A stretch of DNA of 64,000 bases from Mycobacterium lacus (GCF_010731535.1 NZ_AP022581.1:3791952-3855951); one strand, 5' to 3'. Positions 53,323 to 62,054 are shown, counted from the stretch's first letter. A program made the numbers and translations. The notes: a model not told the origin generated them from the sequence alone.

Positions 53323-54113
53323 GGCAGCTCGAACGGCAACGCAACACCGGCGTGGTGCCGACAGTGCTCGCAGGTTCGCTCGGCCTCCACCCGATCGATC
53401 GCCGCCCGCACCAGGTTCTTGAGCAGCTCGATGTTTTCCCCGAATCCGGCGAACACGTCGGCGGCTTTGACACCGTCGCCGATGGCCACGCCGGCGTCCA
53501 CGTCGGTCACCAAAGCGATTGCCGCATAGCACAATTCGAGCTCCCGCGCGAGGATCGCCTCCGGATAGCCGGTCATGTTGACCAGACTGAACCCGGCGGA
53601 GGCGAACCACTGACTTTCCGCCCGGGTGGAAAACCGCGGGCCCTCGATGACCACCATGGTGCCGCCGTCGACCACATCGGGCAGGCCGGTGACCGCGGCC
53701 CGCAGCGTCGGGCAGTACGGATCGGCGAAGCTGGCGTGGACACCGCCGGAGTCGAAATAGGTGTCGGCCCGGCCGGTGGTGCGGTCGACCAACTGGTCGG
53801 GCACCACCACGATGCCCGGCCCGAGTTCGGGGTTCAGGCTGCCGACCGCGCACGGCGCGAAGACCCGCCGTACGCCGAGGGCGCGCAGGGCCCACATGTT
53901 GGCCCGGTACGGCACGGTGTGCGCCGAGTACTCATGATGTGCCCCGTGTCGGGGCAGGAAGGCGACTTCGTGTTGCCCGATGATGCCGATCGTGATCGGG
54001 GCACTGGGCTGGCCGTACGGGGTGTCCGGATTGACGGTGCGCACGTCTGCTCCCAAGAAGGTGTAGAAGCCGCTGCCACCGATCACTGCAAGCATCCGCC
54101 CATTGTCGTGCAT
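53319..54113 (-). CDS. pnp: 5'-Methylthioadenosine / purine nucleoside phosphorylase, Rv0535-like
   Basis: A 264-aa phosphorylase of the MTAP/PNP family. Phosphate-binding motifs are VIGGSGFYTF and FLPRHGAHHEYSAH. The purine and ribose site includes NMTGYPEAILARELELCYA and VTDVDAGV. It recycles methylthioadenosine from polyamine or quorum-type pathways. The C-terminus carries CEHC (Cys248, Cys251), an unusual addition. The ATG at 54113 gives the recalled length; 54095 is an alternative. It is coupled to the epimerase gene by a 4-bp overlap and divergent from menA. Confidence 0.87.
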   Translation of the reverse strand: MHDNGRMLAVIGGSGFYTFLGADVRTVNPDTPYGQPSAPITIGIIGQHEVAFLPRHGAHHEYSAHTVPYRANMWALRALGVRRVFAPCAVGSLNPELGPGIVVVPDQLVDRTTGRADTYFDSGGVHASFADPYCPTLRAAVTGLPDVVDGGTMVVIEGPRFSTRAESQWFASAGFSLVNMTGYPEAILARELELCYAAIALVTDVDAGVAIGDGVKAADVFAGFGENIELLKNLVRAAIDRVEAERTCEHCRHHAGVALPFELP

Positions 54114-54169
54114 GCCCCGGGTTCGATGGCATGCACCGGGCAACGGCTGCATCCTGGCAGGATGCTCTC

Positions 54170-55048
54170 GTGGCCAGTTTCGCGCAGTGGATCGCCGGCG
54201 CGCGTCCGCGGACGCTGCCGAACGCGGTGGCGCCGGTGATCGCGGGCACCGGCGCCGCGGCCTGGCTGCATGCCGCCGTGTGGTGGAAGGCGCTGCTGGC
54301 GCTGGCCGTCGCGGTCGCGCTGGTCATCGGGGTCAACTACGCCAACGACTACTCCGACGGCATCCGCGGCACCGACGACGAGCGGGCCGGCCCCGTGCGG
54401 TTGGTCGGCTCCCGGTTGGCGACGCCGCGGGCGGTGCTCATCGCCGCGATTGCGGGGCTGGCCGTCGGTGCGGCGGCCGGTTTGGCGCTGGCACTCTGCA
54501 GCGCGCCGTGGCTGCTCGTCGTCGGCGCGGTTTGCATCGCCGGGGCGTGGCTGTATACCGGCGGGTCGAAGCCCTACGGCTATGCGGGCTTTGGCGAGGT
54601 CGCGGTGTTCGTGTTCTTCGGCCTGATCGCGGTGCTCGGCACCCAATACACGCAGGCATCGCGGGTGGACTGGGTGGGTCTGGTGCTGGCAGTGGCGACG
54701 GGGGCGTTGTCGTCGTCGGTGCTGGTCGCCAACAACCTGCGCGACATCCCCACCGACGCGGTGTCGGGTAAGTTCACCCTGGCGGTGCGCCTGGGCGATG
54801 CCCGCACCCGGGTGTTGTACCAGGTGCTGCTGGCCACTGCGGGGATCGTGACGCTGGTCCTGATGGCGGCGACGCCGTGGTGCGCCGCGGGACTAGCGGC
54901 CGCGCCGCTGGCCCTGCGCGCGCTTGCGCCCGTGCGGTCCGGACGGGTTGGGCCCGAGTTGATCCCGGTGCTGCGCGATACCGGCCTGGCGATGCTGCTG
55001 TGGGCGATCGCGGTGGCGGGGGCGTTGGCGTTTGGCCGGCTGGGCTAG
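54170..55048 (+). CDS. menA: 1,4-Dihydroxy-2-naphthoate polyprenyltransferase MenA
   Basis: A 292-aa UbiA-superfamily membrane enzyme that attaches the polyprenyl chain to dihydroxynaphthoate. The first aspartate motif is GVNYANDYSDGIRGTDDERA. The second lies in VANNLRDIPTDAVSGKFTLA. Eight to nine hydrophobic segments are visible. The GTG at 54170 begins ASFAQWIAGARPRTLPNA and gives the recalled length of Rv0534c. It is the last men gene of the supercluster, 8 kb from menE. Confidence 0.94.
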   Translation: MASFAQWIAGARPRTLPNAVAPVIAGTGAAAWLHAAVWWKALLALAVAVALVIGVNYANDYSDGIRGTDDERAGPVRLVGSRLATPRAVLIAAIAGLAVGAAAGLALALCSAPWLLVVGAVCIAGAWLYTGGSKPYGYAGFGEVAVFVFFGLIAVLGTQYTQASRVDWVGLVLAVATGALSSSVLVANNLRDIPTDAVSGKFTLAVRLGDARTRVLYQVLLATAGIVTLVLMAATPWCAAGLAAAPLALRALAPVRSGRVGPELIPVLRDTGLAMLLWAIAVAGALAFGRLG

Positions 55049-55088
55049 CTTCGAGTGTGCACTCAGACAAGACCAACCGAGGACGGGT

Positions 55089-56105
55089 ATGACCGAGATC
55101 GCCACGACCAGTGGTGCCAAGAACATCGGATTGCTTTCTGTGGGGGCGTACCGCCCTGAGCGTGTCGTCACCAACGACGAGATATGCGAGAACATCGACT
55201 CGTCGGACGAATGGATCTACACCCGGACCGGAATCAAGACGCGCCGGTTTGCCGCCGACGAGGAATCCGCCGCTTCGATGGCGGCCGAGGCCTGTCGACG
55301 GGCGCTCTCGAACGCCTCACTGTCCGCGGCCGACATCGATGGCGTGATCGTCACCACCAACACCCATTTCCTGCAAACCCCACCGGCCGCCCCGATGGTC
55401 GCGGCGGCGCTGGGTGCCAATGGTGTACTCGGATTCGATATCTCCGCGGGGTGCGCCGGATTCGGGTACGCGCTGGGCGCGGCGGCCGACATGATCCGGG
55501 GCGGAGGCGCCGCCAAGATGCTGGTGGTCGGCACGGAAAAACTGTCCCCCACAATCGACATGCATGACCGCGGCAACTGCTTCATCTTTGCCGACGGCGC
55601 GGCCGCGGTGGTGGTGGGCGAAACACCATTCCAAGGCATCGGACCGACCGTTGCGGGTAGCGACGGCGAACAGGCCAGTGCCATCCGGCAGGACATCGAC
55701 TGGATCACTTTTGCCCAGAATCCGGGTGGCCCACGGCCGTTTGTGCGGCTCGAAGGTCCCGCGGTCTTCCGTTGGGCGGCATTCAAAATGGGCGATGTGG
55801 GTCGGCAGGCAATGGACGCCGCCGGGGTCGGACCCGATCAGATCGACGTGTTCGTACCTCATCAAGCCAATAGCCGCATCAATGACCTGCTGGTCAAGAA
55901 CCTGCAGCTGCGGCCGGACACAATCGTCGCCAACGACATCGAGCACGCCGGAAACACGTCGGCGGCGTCCATTCCCTTGGCGATCGCACAACTCATGGAG
56001 ACGGGCGCGGCCAAGCCGGGCGATCTGGCCCTGCTGATCGGCTACGGCGCGGGCCTCAGCTATGCCGCGCAGGTCGTACGGATGCCGCTGCACAGCGACG
56101 CCTGA
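55089..56105 (+). CDS. fabH: Beta-ketoacyl-ACP synthase III (FabH)
   Basis: A 338-aa thiolase-fold enzyme. In mycobacteria it condenses FAS-I acyl-CoA with malonyl-AcpM to prime FAS-II and mycolic acid synthesis. The catalytic triad is present: Cys122 in SAGCAGFGYALG, His in VPHQANSRIN, and Asn in GNTSAASIPLA. The ATG at 55089 gives the usual length. It is followed immediately by a hairpin terminator. Confidence 0.94.
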   Translation: MTEIATTSGAKNIGLLSVGAYRPERVVTNDEICENIDSSDEWIYTRTGIKTRRFAADEESAASMAAEACRRALSNASLSAADIDGVIVTTNTHFLQTPPAAPMVAAALGANGVLGFDISAGCAGFGYALGAAADMIRGGGAAKMLVVGTEKLSPTIDMHDRGNCFIFADGAAAVVVGETPFQGIGPTVAGSDGEQASAIRQDIDWITFAQNPGGPRPFVRLEGPAVFRWAAFKMGDVGRQAMDAAGVGPDQIDVFVPHQANSRINDLLVKNLQLRPDTIVANDIEHAGNTSAASIPLAIAQLMETGAAKPGDLALLIGYGAGLSYAAQVVRMPLHSDA

Positions 56106-56130
56106 GCGCCCGTTTTGCGCAACGGGCGCT
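56105..56130. terminator. Bidirectional hairpin between fabH and the DUF4229 gene
   Basis: Perfect 10-bp arms AGCGCCCGTT (56105-56114) and AACGGGCGCT (56121-56130) enclose a TTGCGC loop. The hairpin fills the gap between two convergent stops, so it may end both transcripts. Confidence 0.7.
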
Positions 56131-56462
56131 TACTCCCCGTCGGGATTGTCGGGCGGTGTCTCGCCGCGCAGCCGGGCCCGCAACTGTTCGCGTTCCCGGC
56201 GCCGGCGCTCGCCCGCGATTGCCAGCGCGGCGGTGGCGCGCCGACGCAACGGGCTGAACACCCAGATGCCCAACGGCATCGCGATGATCAGCGCGAACAG
56301 CACGGCGACGACAACCGGGAATTCGTTGACACCGAGCGCTCGCGCCACGCCATAGATCACGCCGGCGAGCACAACCGCCAACAGCAGCCGGGCCACTGCG
56401 TAGAGCACTATGTCGACGGCGCCTCGACCGCCAGTTGCCTTGCCGTTAGCCGCTTGTGACAC
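56130..56462 (-). CDS. DUF4229 membrane protein, Rv0531-like
   Basis: A 110-aa protein with two transmembrane segments (about residues 19-42 and 47-68) and a charged helical C-terminus (GERRRREREQLRARLRGE). It matches the DUF4229 family. Function unknown. ATG start, divergent from the small membrane protein at 56509. Confidence 0.8.
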   Translation of the reverse strand: MSQAANGKATGGRGAVDIVLYAVARLLLAVVLAGVIYGVARALGVNEFPVVVAVLFALIIAMPLGIWVFSPLRRRATAALAIAGERRRREREQLRARLRGETPPDNPDGE

Positions 56463-56508
56463 AGGTCGAGCCTACGGCGCGGGTATATTCGCTCCAAGGA
56501 GGTGTCGA

Positions 56509-56670
56509 GTGCTCTACCTGCTCCTCGTCCTGGTCTTGGGGACGCTGATATACATCGGCTGGCGCGTCGCGCGGTCTCAGGCCAACCGGCCGAAGACGCG
56601 CGTCATCGGGCCCGACGACGACCCCGAGTTCTTGTGGCGGTTGGGACGCGGCGACGACAACCCGCGCTAG
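56509..56670 (+). CDS. Small single-pass membrane protein, Rv0530A-like
   Basis: A 53-aa protein: an N-terminal hydrophobic helix (VLYLLLVLVLGTLIYIGWRV), then a charged tail with VIGPDDDPEFLWRLGRG. The GTG at 56509 has a strong AAGGAGG 6 nt upstream and a TATATT -10 candidate at 56484-56489. The tail motif suggests a conserved small protein. Function unknown. It converges on the ATPase gene. Confidence 0.78.
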   Translation: MLYLLLVLVLGTLIYIGWRVARSQANRPKTRVIGPDDDPEFLWRLGRGDDNPR

Positions 56671-56678
56671 ACCCGCGC

Positions 56679-58001
56679 TTAGACCGTCGGGGCTCTACCA
56701 GGGAACCCGTCGGCGATGGTTGCCGCCAATTCGGTGAGCGCCTCGCGCGTGTTTCGGTTCAACCGCTCCATGGTGATCTCGACACCCTCTTCGAGATGCG
56801 TGTCGAACGGCACCAACTGGACCGCGCGGGTGCGCCGCGAGAAGTGATCGACCACCTTCTGCATGTCAACCTTGCCCGGACGCGGTCGCACCCCGTTGAT
56901 GACCGTGATCGCGTCGCGCACCAGGTCCTCGTAGCCGTGCGCATCCAGCCAATCCAGCGTCGCCGAGGCGCTGCGCGCGCCGTCGATGGAGGCCGAGCTG
57001 ACCACGATCAGCACGTCGGCCTTGTCCAGCACCGCCGACATCGTCGAATGCAGCAGCCCGGTGCCGCAGTCGGTGATCACCAGGCCGTAGAACCGCTCCA
57101 GGATTTCCAGGGTGCGGGTGTAGTCGTCGGCGCTGAACGCCTCCGACACGGCCGGATCGCTTTCCGACGCCAGCACTTCCAGCCCGTCGGGACCCTGCGA
57201 CGTGTAGCCACGCACATCGCTGTAGCGCAGGATCCGTTCGGCGTCACGCAGCAGACTGCGCACCGTGGCCGGCGTCTCCAACGGGACCTTGTCACTCATG
57301 GTGCCGCGGTCGGGGTTGGCGTCGACCGCCACCACCCGATCGCCACGCAGCGAGGCAAAGGTGGACCCGAGGATCGCGCTGATCGTGGTTTTGCCGACAC
57401 CGCCCTTCAGCGAGAGCACCGCGATCCGGTAACAGCCCCGCAGCGGCCGGTTGACTTGGGCCACCAGGTTGTTGTGGCGCATGGCGCGGGGGCTCTCCCC
57501 CACATTGATCAGCTTGCCCGACATCACGTAGAGCAACCGGCGCCAGCCCTCCGACGGCGGCGGCTTGACCGGTCGCAGCAGCATGCTGGTGGACAGCTCC
57601 GGATACGGCGTCGGGGGCACCGGCTCCGGGCGGTACGGGGTCTGCGCGCGCCGAACGGGCCCGTCGGCCGCGCCACCGTAATAGCCCCCGAATCCGGCCG
57701 GGTCGACCCGGGGCAGGCCGGTCACCGGGGTTGCGTCCCACGGCGGCAGCTCGGCTGACGGCGCGGCCGGCGGCATCTCGGCGGGCGCCGGGGGCGGCAC
57801 CATGGCCCGCGCGTCGGGTCTGGGCGACCGTCGCTCGGTGCGGAACCCGGTGAAGGATCGACTAGGTGCTTCGCCGCCCGGTTCAGCGGGGGGTTGGTCC
57901 GTGTAAGGCGGGGACGGCAACTGCGTGGTCGGGTGCTCCGCCCCGCCGTTCGCGTCGTAGCCTTCGGGCGCCCCCACGCCCGTCGGTGGATGCTCGGACA
58001 C
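56679..58001 (-). CDS. MinD/ParA-like ATPase with proline-rich N-terminus, Rv0530-like
   Basis: A 440-aa protein. Residues 1-150 are proline-rich and disordered-looking. A deviant Walker A motif (LSLKGGVGKTTISAIL, near residue 200) is followed by VVAVDANPDRGTMSD and LVITDCGTGLLHSTMSAVLD. This layout resembles EspI-like and other SIMIBI ATPases of mycobacteria. It probably dimerises with ATP at the membrane or with a partner. It is placed after ccsA in the same direction. The role is unknown. Confidence 0.82.
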   Translation of the reverse strand: MSEHPPTGVGAPEGYDANGGAEHPTTQLPSPPYTDQPPAEPGGEAPSRSFTGFRTERRSPRPDARAMVPPPAPAEMPPAAPSAELPPWDATPVTGLPRVDPAGFGGYYGGAADGPVRRAQTPYRPEPVPPTPYPELSTSMLLRPVKPPPSEGWRRLLYVMSGKLINVGESPRAMRHNNLVAQVNRPLRGCYRIAVLSLKGGVGKTTISAILGSTFASLRGDRVVAVDANPDRGTMSDKVPLETPATVRSLLRDAERILRYSDVRGYTSQGPDGLEVLASESDPAVSEAFSADDYTRTLEILERFYGLVITDCGTGLLHSTMSAVLDKADVLIVVSSASIDGARSASATLDWLDAHGYEDLVRDAITVINGVRPRPGKVDMQKVVDHFSRRTRAVQLVPFDTHLEEGVEITMERLNRNTREALTELAATIADGFPGRAPTV

Positions 58002-58029
58002 GTCCTGCCCCCTTTGTGGTCACGGACCG

Positions 58030-59016
58030 TCACCCCACGCCCGCGTACGAGTGCAGGCCGACGGTCACCAGGTTAACGAAGAACAAATTGAAGACCATCG
58101 CGACGAACCCGGCGACGTTGATCCACGCCGCCTTCCTGTCCCGCCAGCCCGCGGTCGACCTTGCATGCAGATACGCCGCGTATACCACCCAGGCGACAAA
58201 AGAAACGGTCTCCTTGGGATCCCAGCCCCAGTACCTGCCCCAGGCTTCCTCGGCCCAAATGGCGCCGAAAATCACTCCGAAACCGAATACCGGGAAGGCG
58301 AAGATCGTGGTTCGATAGGCGATCCGGTCCAGAGTCTGCGGGTCGGGAAACCGTTGGACCAAGCGGGTCAGGGTGCCTTGGGCCTCTTGTTGCTGGGGGG
58401 CGCCCAGCCGGGATGTCCGCAACAGGAACAGGATGCTAGCGATGCCGGCGACCAGGAAAACCCCCGATCCGAGGCTGACCACCGATACGTGGATGGGCAA
58501 CCAGTAGGACTGCAGCGCGGGCATCACGGGCGCGGCGCTGGCGTAGAGCCACCGTCCGGACACCGTGAGCAGGACCAGCACCGGCAGCAGCAGGAAGACC
58601 CATAACGGGCGGTGTTGCGGGCGGCGCAACACGATCGCACCGGCCACCAGGCCGGACAAGCAGGTCAGGTTGATGAATTCGTACATGTTGCCCCACGGCA
58701 CCCGCAAGGTGGCCAGGCCACGCAGCACGATGCAGGCAAACAGGAGCCCGATGCTGAGGTAGACCACCGCCAGCCCGGCCCGCCCGACGCGTTCGTCGAA
58801 CGGCCGCTGCGGCGCGTCCATCACCACCCCGGGGGTGGCGCTGTCGGCGGCAACCGACGCGGTCAACACCAGCTCGCGGTCGACCACCCCGCGGCCGCGT
58901 ACGTATGCCAACTCGAAGGCCAGCAGCAGCAGCGCGACGACCAGCGCCACCACGGTCGAGGTGAACGCCCAGTCGGAGTACCTCGAGAGGCCGATGTTGA
59001 TGTGCGAGGTGTTCAT
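58030..59016 (-). CDS. ccsA: Cytochrome c biogenesis protein CcsA
   Basis: A 328-aa membrane protein of System II cytochrome c maturation, handling haem. The tryptophan-rich haem-binding WWD-type motif is WGRYWGWDPKETVSFVAWV, and conserved histidines lie in the flanking loops (PIHVSVVSLGSGVFL). About eight hydrophobic segments are seen. It overlaps the resB stop by four bases (ATGA), which couples the two subunits. Confidence 0.93.
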   Translation of the reverse strand: MNTSHINIGLSRYSDWAFTSTVVALVVALLLLAFELAYVRGRGVVDRELVLTASVAADSATPGVVMDAPQRPFDERVGRAGLAVVYLSIGLLFACIVLRGLATLRVPWGNMYEFINLTCLSGLVAGAIVLRRPQHRPLWVFLLLPVLVLLTVSGRWLYASAAPVMPALQSYWLPIHVSVVSLGSGVFLVAGIASILFLLRTSRLGAPQQQEAQGTLTRLVQRFPDPQTLDRIAYRTTIFAFPVFGFGVIFGAIWAEEAWGRYWGWDPKETVSFVAWVVYAAYLHARSTAGWRDRKAAWINVAGFVAMVFNLFFVNLVTVGLHSYAGVG

Positions 59017-60686
59017 GTGACCTCCACCTGAGGGCTCCTTCTGGACGTTAAGGACATCGAAGCTGTCGCTTCGTCAAGCCCGGCCAATAACCGCTCGGTC
59101 AGCCGCTCGAACTCGTCGCGCCACCCGGAGTTGTCGGTGCGCGCCAGGCCGCCCAGCTCGACGCTTACCGTACCGGCCTCGCGCGTCAGGCGAACCCACA
59201 CCCGGCGTCGGCGCACCAGCAGCGACACCAGCAGTCCGGCCATCATCGTGATCGCGAAGACCAGCACCCATGTTTGGCCGGGGTCGTGGGAAACCTGCAG
59301 GTTGACGAACGGCACGGCGCCGTCGAAGCGGACGACCGTGCCGTCTTGGTCGAGCCGCACCTGCTCGCCGGCCCGCAAGTTGACCCGCTTTTCCTTGATC
59401 AGCCGGCCCTGTTCGATCAGCCGGGGATCCAGCGTGAACAACGACTGAGGGCGCCCGCTGTCCAGGCCGGTGTCGCCGCGGTAGATGTCGATGGCCACCG
59501 CGGGGTCGTCCAGCGCCGGGAAGCGCGACGACAGCAGGGTGCCGTCGAGCTGCTCGGTGGGCGCCAGCAGGCCCTGGATCGCGATCTCGTGCTTGCGGCG
59601 CTCGTCGGCGTTGGGATAGCTGCCGGCCGGCGGGTCGATCCGGGCTACGCCCGACGACAGCAGGGTCTGCGGGTTGTCGGGTCGCCATTGCACGGTCGAC
59701 GTGCGGGTCTGCCCGTCGGGGAAGGTCACCGTGAAGGTGGGGGCGTAGCCGTGGCCCTGCAGGTACACCCGGTCGCCGCCGACCCGCAACGGGTGGTTGA
59801 CCTCCAGCCGGTAGGGCCGCCAGCTGTTGGAGGTGGGGTCCGAAGTGGTCGGGTCGGCCTGGTAGTCGATATCGGCGGCGAACGACGTGGCCTGTCCGGA
59901 CGGTAGGTAGCGCGCCTGAAAGTTGTTGACCCGGAGGCAAATTGGGCGCAAGGAGGTGCCGTCGACGGTGTTGCCGGCGCGGAACGAGTCGAATGCCGCC
60001 GGCGACGCTGAGCAGAAGCCGGGGCCACCGTCGGCGACGACGATCACGTTGCCCTCGTAGCCGAACAGCTTGCCGACAGCCACCGCGACCAACAGACCCA
60101 GCAGTGAGAAGTGGAACACCAGGTTGCCGAATTCGCGCAGGTAGCCCTTCTCGGCGGAGACCTCGACGGTGCCGCCCCGCTGCCTTATCGCCGTGCGCCA
60201 GCCACGCAGCCTTCCGACGATCGTGGTGGCGATGTTGTCGGGATCACCGGCGACCTGGCGGCGGGCGTGCTTGGGCAGCCGGGCGAGGTTGCGCGGGGCG
60301 GCCACCGGCGTGGTACGCAGGCTGCGGGCATGCTCGCTCACCCGTGGGGTCAGACAGCCGACCAGGGAAATGAACAGCAACACGTAGATGGCGGTGAACC
60401 AGAAGCTGGAGAACACGTCGAAGGCCTGCAACTCATTGAGCCACGGGCCGATCAGCGGATGGGCCTTCAGGTATTCCTCGACCTTGCCGGCGTTGAGGCT
60501 GCGCTGCGGCAGCAGCGCCCCGGGGATCGCTGCGAGCGCGAGCAGGAACAACAGCACCAGCGCGGTGCCCATCGACGTCAGCGAGCGCCAAGTGTTGCGC
60601 GTTTTTGCCGCGAGAAGACGCAAAAGCCCCCAAAATGGCCCATTTTGGGGTGCTTTTGCGTCTGCTCGCGCCACCTCGCGCGCCAT
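59013..60686 (-). CDS. resB: Cytochrome c biogenesis protein ResB, with repeat-derived N-terminal extension
   Basis: A 557-aa membrane protein, partner of CcsA. After an unusual N-terminus, conserved sequence begins at TWRSLTSMGTALVLLFLLAL with the first transmembrane segment. Three more segments and a large extracytoplasmic domain follow, ending with the last segment near residue 470. The ATG at 60686 shares one base with the ccdA stop (TGATG). Codons 6-25 (ARADAKAPQNGPFWGLLRLL) are encoded by a palindromic repeat. Rv0528 is about 529 aa from memory, 28 shorter. The function should be normal if the extension is tolerated. Confidence 0.9.
   Translation of the reverse strand: MAREVARADAKAPQNGPFWGLLRLLAAKTRNTWRSLTSMGTALVLLFLLALAAIPGALLPQRSLNAGKVEEYLKAHPLIGPWLNELQAFDVFSSFWFTAIYVLLFISLVGCLTPRVSEHARSLRTTPVAAPRNLARLPKHARRQVAGDPDNIATTIVGRLRGWRTAIRQRGGTVEVSAEKGYLREFGNLVFHFSLLGLLVAVAVGKLFGYEGNVIVVADGGPGFCSASPAAFDSFRAGNTVDGTSLRPICLRVNNFQARYLPSGQATSFAADIDYQADPTTSDPTSNSWRPYRLEVNHPLRVGGDRVYLQGHGYAPTFTVTFPDGQTRTSTVQWRPDNPQTLLSSGVARIDPPAGSYPNADERRKHEIAIQGLLAPTEQLDGTLLSSRFPALDDPAVAIDIYRGDTGLDSGRPQSLFTLDPRLIEQGRLIKEKRVNLRAGEQVRLDQDGTVVRFDGAVPFVNLQVSHDPGQTWVLVFAITMMAGLLVSLLVRRRRVWVRLTREAGTVSVELGGLARTDNSGWRDEFERLTERLLAGLDEATASMSLTSRRSPQVEVT
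60609..60670. repeat. Palindromic repeat (copy 3) inside the resB coding sequence
   Basis: The left arm CGCGAGAAGACGCAAAAGCC and its near-complement ending TTTTGCGTCTGCTCGCG form a hairpin of about 28 bp per arm with two or three mismatches. The outer sequence matches the copies at 28816 and 39623, but the inner part reads CCAAAATGG. It begins 16 bp downstream of the resB start codon and is translated. Confidence 0.85.
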
Positions 60687-61459
60687 CAAATCGGCAGCCT
60701 CACGTCGGAAACGAACGCATCGCGCATCCACGAGATGAGGTCGTTCCACACCCCGGTGACCAGCGCCGCACCCACAACGATCAGCAGCGCGCCGCCGAAA
60801 ATCTGGATCGCCCGGGTATGCCGGCGCAGCCAGGCCAGACCGCCGACGGCCCCCGCCGAACCGAACGCCAGCAGCACGAACGGGATTCCCAGCCCCAGGC
60901 AGTAGGCGATCACCAGCACGATTCCGCGGGCCACGCTGGCGCCGTCGGTGGCCGACGCGACGGTGATCACCCCGGTCAGCGTCGGCCCCAGGCACGGCGT
61001 CCAGCCGAGCGCGAAGACCACGCCGAGCAGCGGCGCCCCGGCCACCGTCGTCAACTGCCGCGGGCTGAACCGGACCTGGCGCTGCAGGGCCGGGATGAGG
61101 CCCACGAACACTAGACCCATGGCGATCGTCAGCACCCCGCCAACCCGCTGTAATACCAGCCGGTTGGTGATGAGCGTGGTGGTCATGCCGAGGACGGCGA
61201 CGGTGCCGAGCACGAACACGGCGGTAAACCCGGCCACGAACAGCGCGGCCGACCCGGCGACCCGCCACCGGGCCGGGGCTTTGATCGAGCCGGCGCCGTC
61301 AGCCTCATCCACACCAACCGCGGCCGCCAGGAACGACAGGTAGCCAGGCACCAGCGGCACCACGCATGGCGAGGCGAACGACACCAGCCCGGCCAGGAGG
61401 CACACGCCCAGTGCCACCAACAGCGGCCCGGCGGCGGCGACCTCGGTGAAACCGGTCAT
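60686..61459 (-). CDS. ccdA: Cytochrome c biogenesis thiol-disulfide transporter CcdA
   Basis: A 257-aa membrane protein that moves electrons from cytosolic thioredoxin to the outside. The two redox cysteines are in FASPCVVPLVPGYLSFLA and FALGWTPCLGPTLTGV. Six hydrophobic segments are visible. It overlaps the thioredoxin-like gene by four bases (ATGA) and abuts resB. It keeps apocytochrome cysteines reduced for haem attachment. Confidence 0.93.
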   Translation of the reverse strand: MTGFTEVAAAGPLLVALGVCLLAGLVSFASPCVVPLVPGYLSFLAAAVGVDEADGAGSIKAPARWRVAGSAALFVAGFTAVFVLGTVAVLGMTTTLITNRLVLQRVGGVLTIAMGLVFVGLIPALQRQVRFSPRQLTTVAGAPLLGVVFALGWTPCLGPTLTGVITVASATDGASVARGIVLVIAYCLGLGIPFVLLAFGSAGAVGGLAWLRRHTRAIQIFGGALLIVVGAALVTGVWNDLISWMRDAFVSDVRLPI

Positions 61460-62052
61460 TGTCGCCCCGTCGAGGGTTGTTCGGCCGCCACCCGCTGGAC
61501 CACCGGCTGCAGGTCCTCGGCCAGCAGTTCACGTAGAAATACCGCGGCGACCCGGTGCTGGCGGTCCAGCACCAGGGTGGACGGGATGACGGTGGTCGGG
61601 TATTTGCCACCGAACGCGATCAGGGTGCGCATCGCCGGGTCGTAGATCGACGGGAACGTCACGTGGCGGTCGATGACGAAATCCTGGGCCGCCTGCCGGT
61701 TGTCGCGCACGTCGATCCCGAGGAAAGTCACCGGGGAGCCCCGGGTGGCGTCGTAGACCCGCTGCAGTTGGGTGACCTCGGCCCGGCACGGTCCACACCA
61801 CTGGCCCCACACGTTGACGACGATCACCTGGCCGGGAAAGTCGTCCAGCGACACCGTGCGTGCCGGACTCACCAGGTCCGGCCCGGACAGCGGTCCCGGG
61901 TGGCCGCGGCTGGCCGGCGGATCGTAGAAGATATCGGTTTTCCCGCCGGGTGAGACGAATTCGAAGGTGCCGCCCTGTGCGACGGCGTCGCGCCCCGAGC
62001 AGCCGGTGAGCAGGCCTGCCACTACCGCCCCGGTGATCGCCAACCGCCACAT
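61456..62052 (-). CDS. Thioredoxin-like lipoprotein (ResA/TlpA type), Rv0526-like
   Basis: A 198-aa protein. A signal with lipobox (MWRLAITGAVVAGLLTGC, Cys18) anchors it outside. The thioredoxin fold carries the active site WGQWCGPCRAEV and a cis-proline near ATGRSP-type loops. Redox partner of CcdA in reducing apocytochrome c. It lies 2 bp after the phosphoglycerate mutase-like gene and overlaps ccdA by four bases. Confidence 0.9.
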   Translation of the reverse strand: MWRLAITGAVVAGLLTGCSGRDAVAQGGTFEFVSPGGKTDIFYDPPASRGHPGPLSGPDLVSPARTVSLDDFPGQVIVVNVWGQWCGPCRAEVTQLQRVYDATRGSPVTFLGIDVRDNRQAAQDFVIDRHVTFPSIYDPAMRTLIAFGGKYPTTVIPSTLVLDRQHRVAAVFLRELLAEDLQPVVQRVAAEQPSTGRQ

Positions 62053-62054
62053 GG

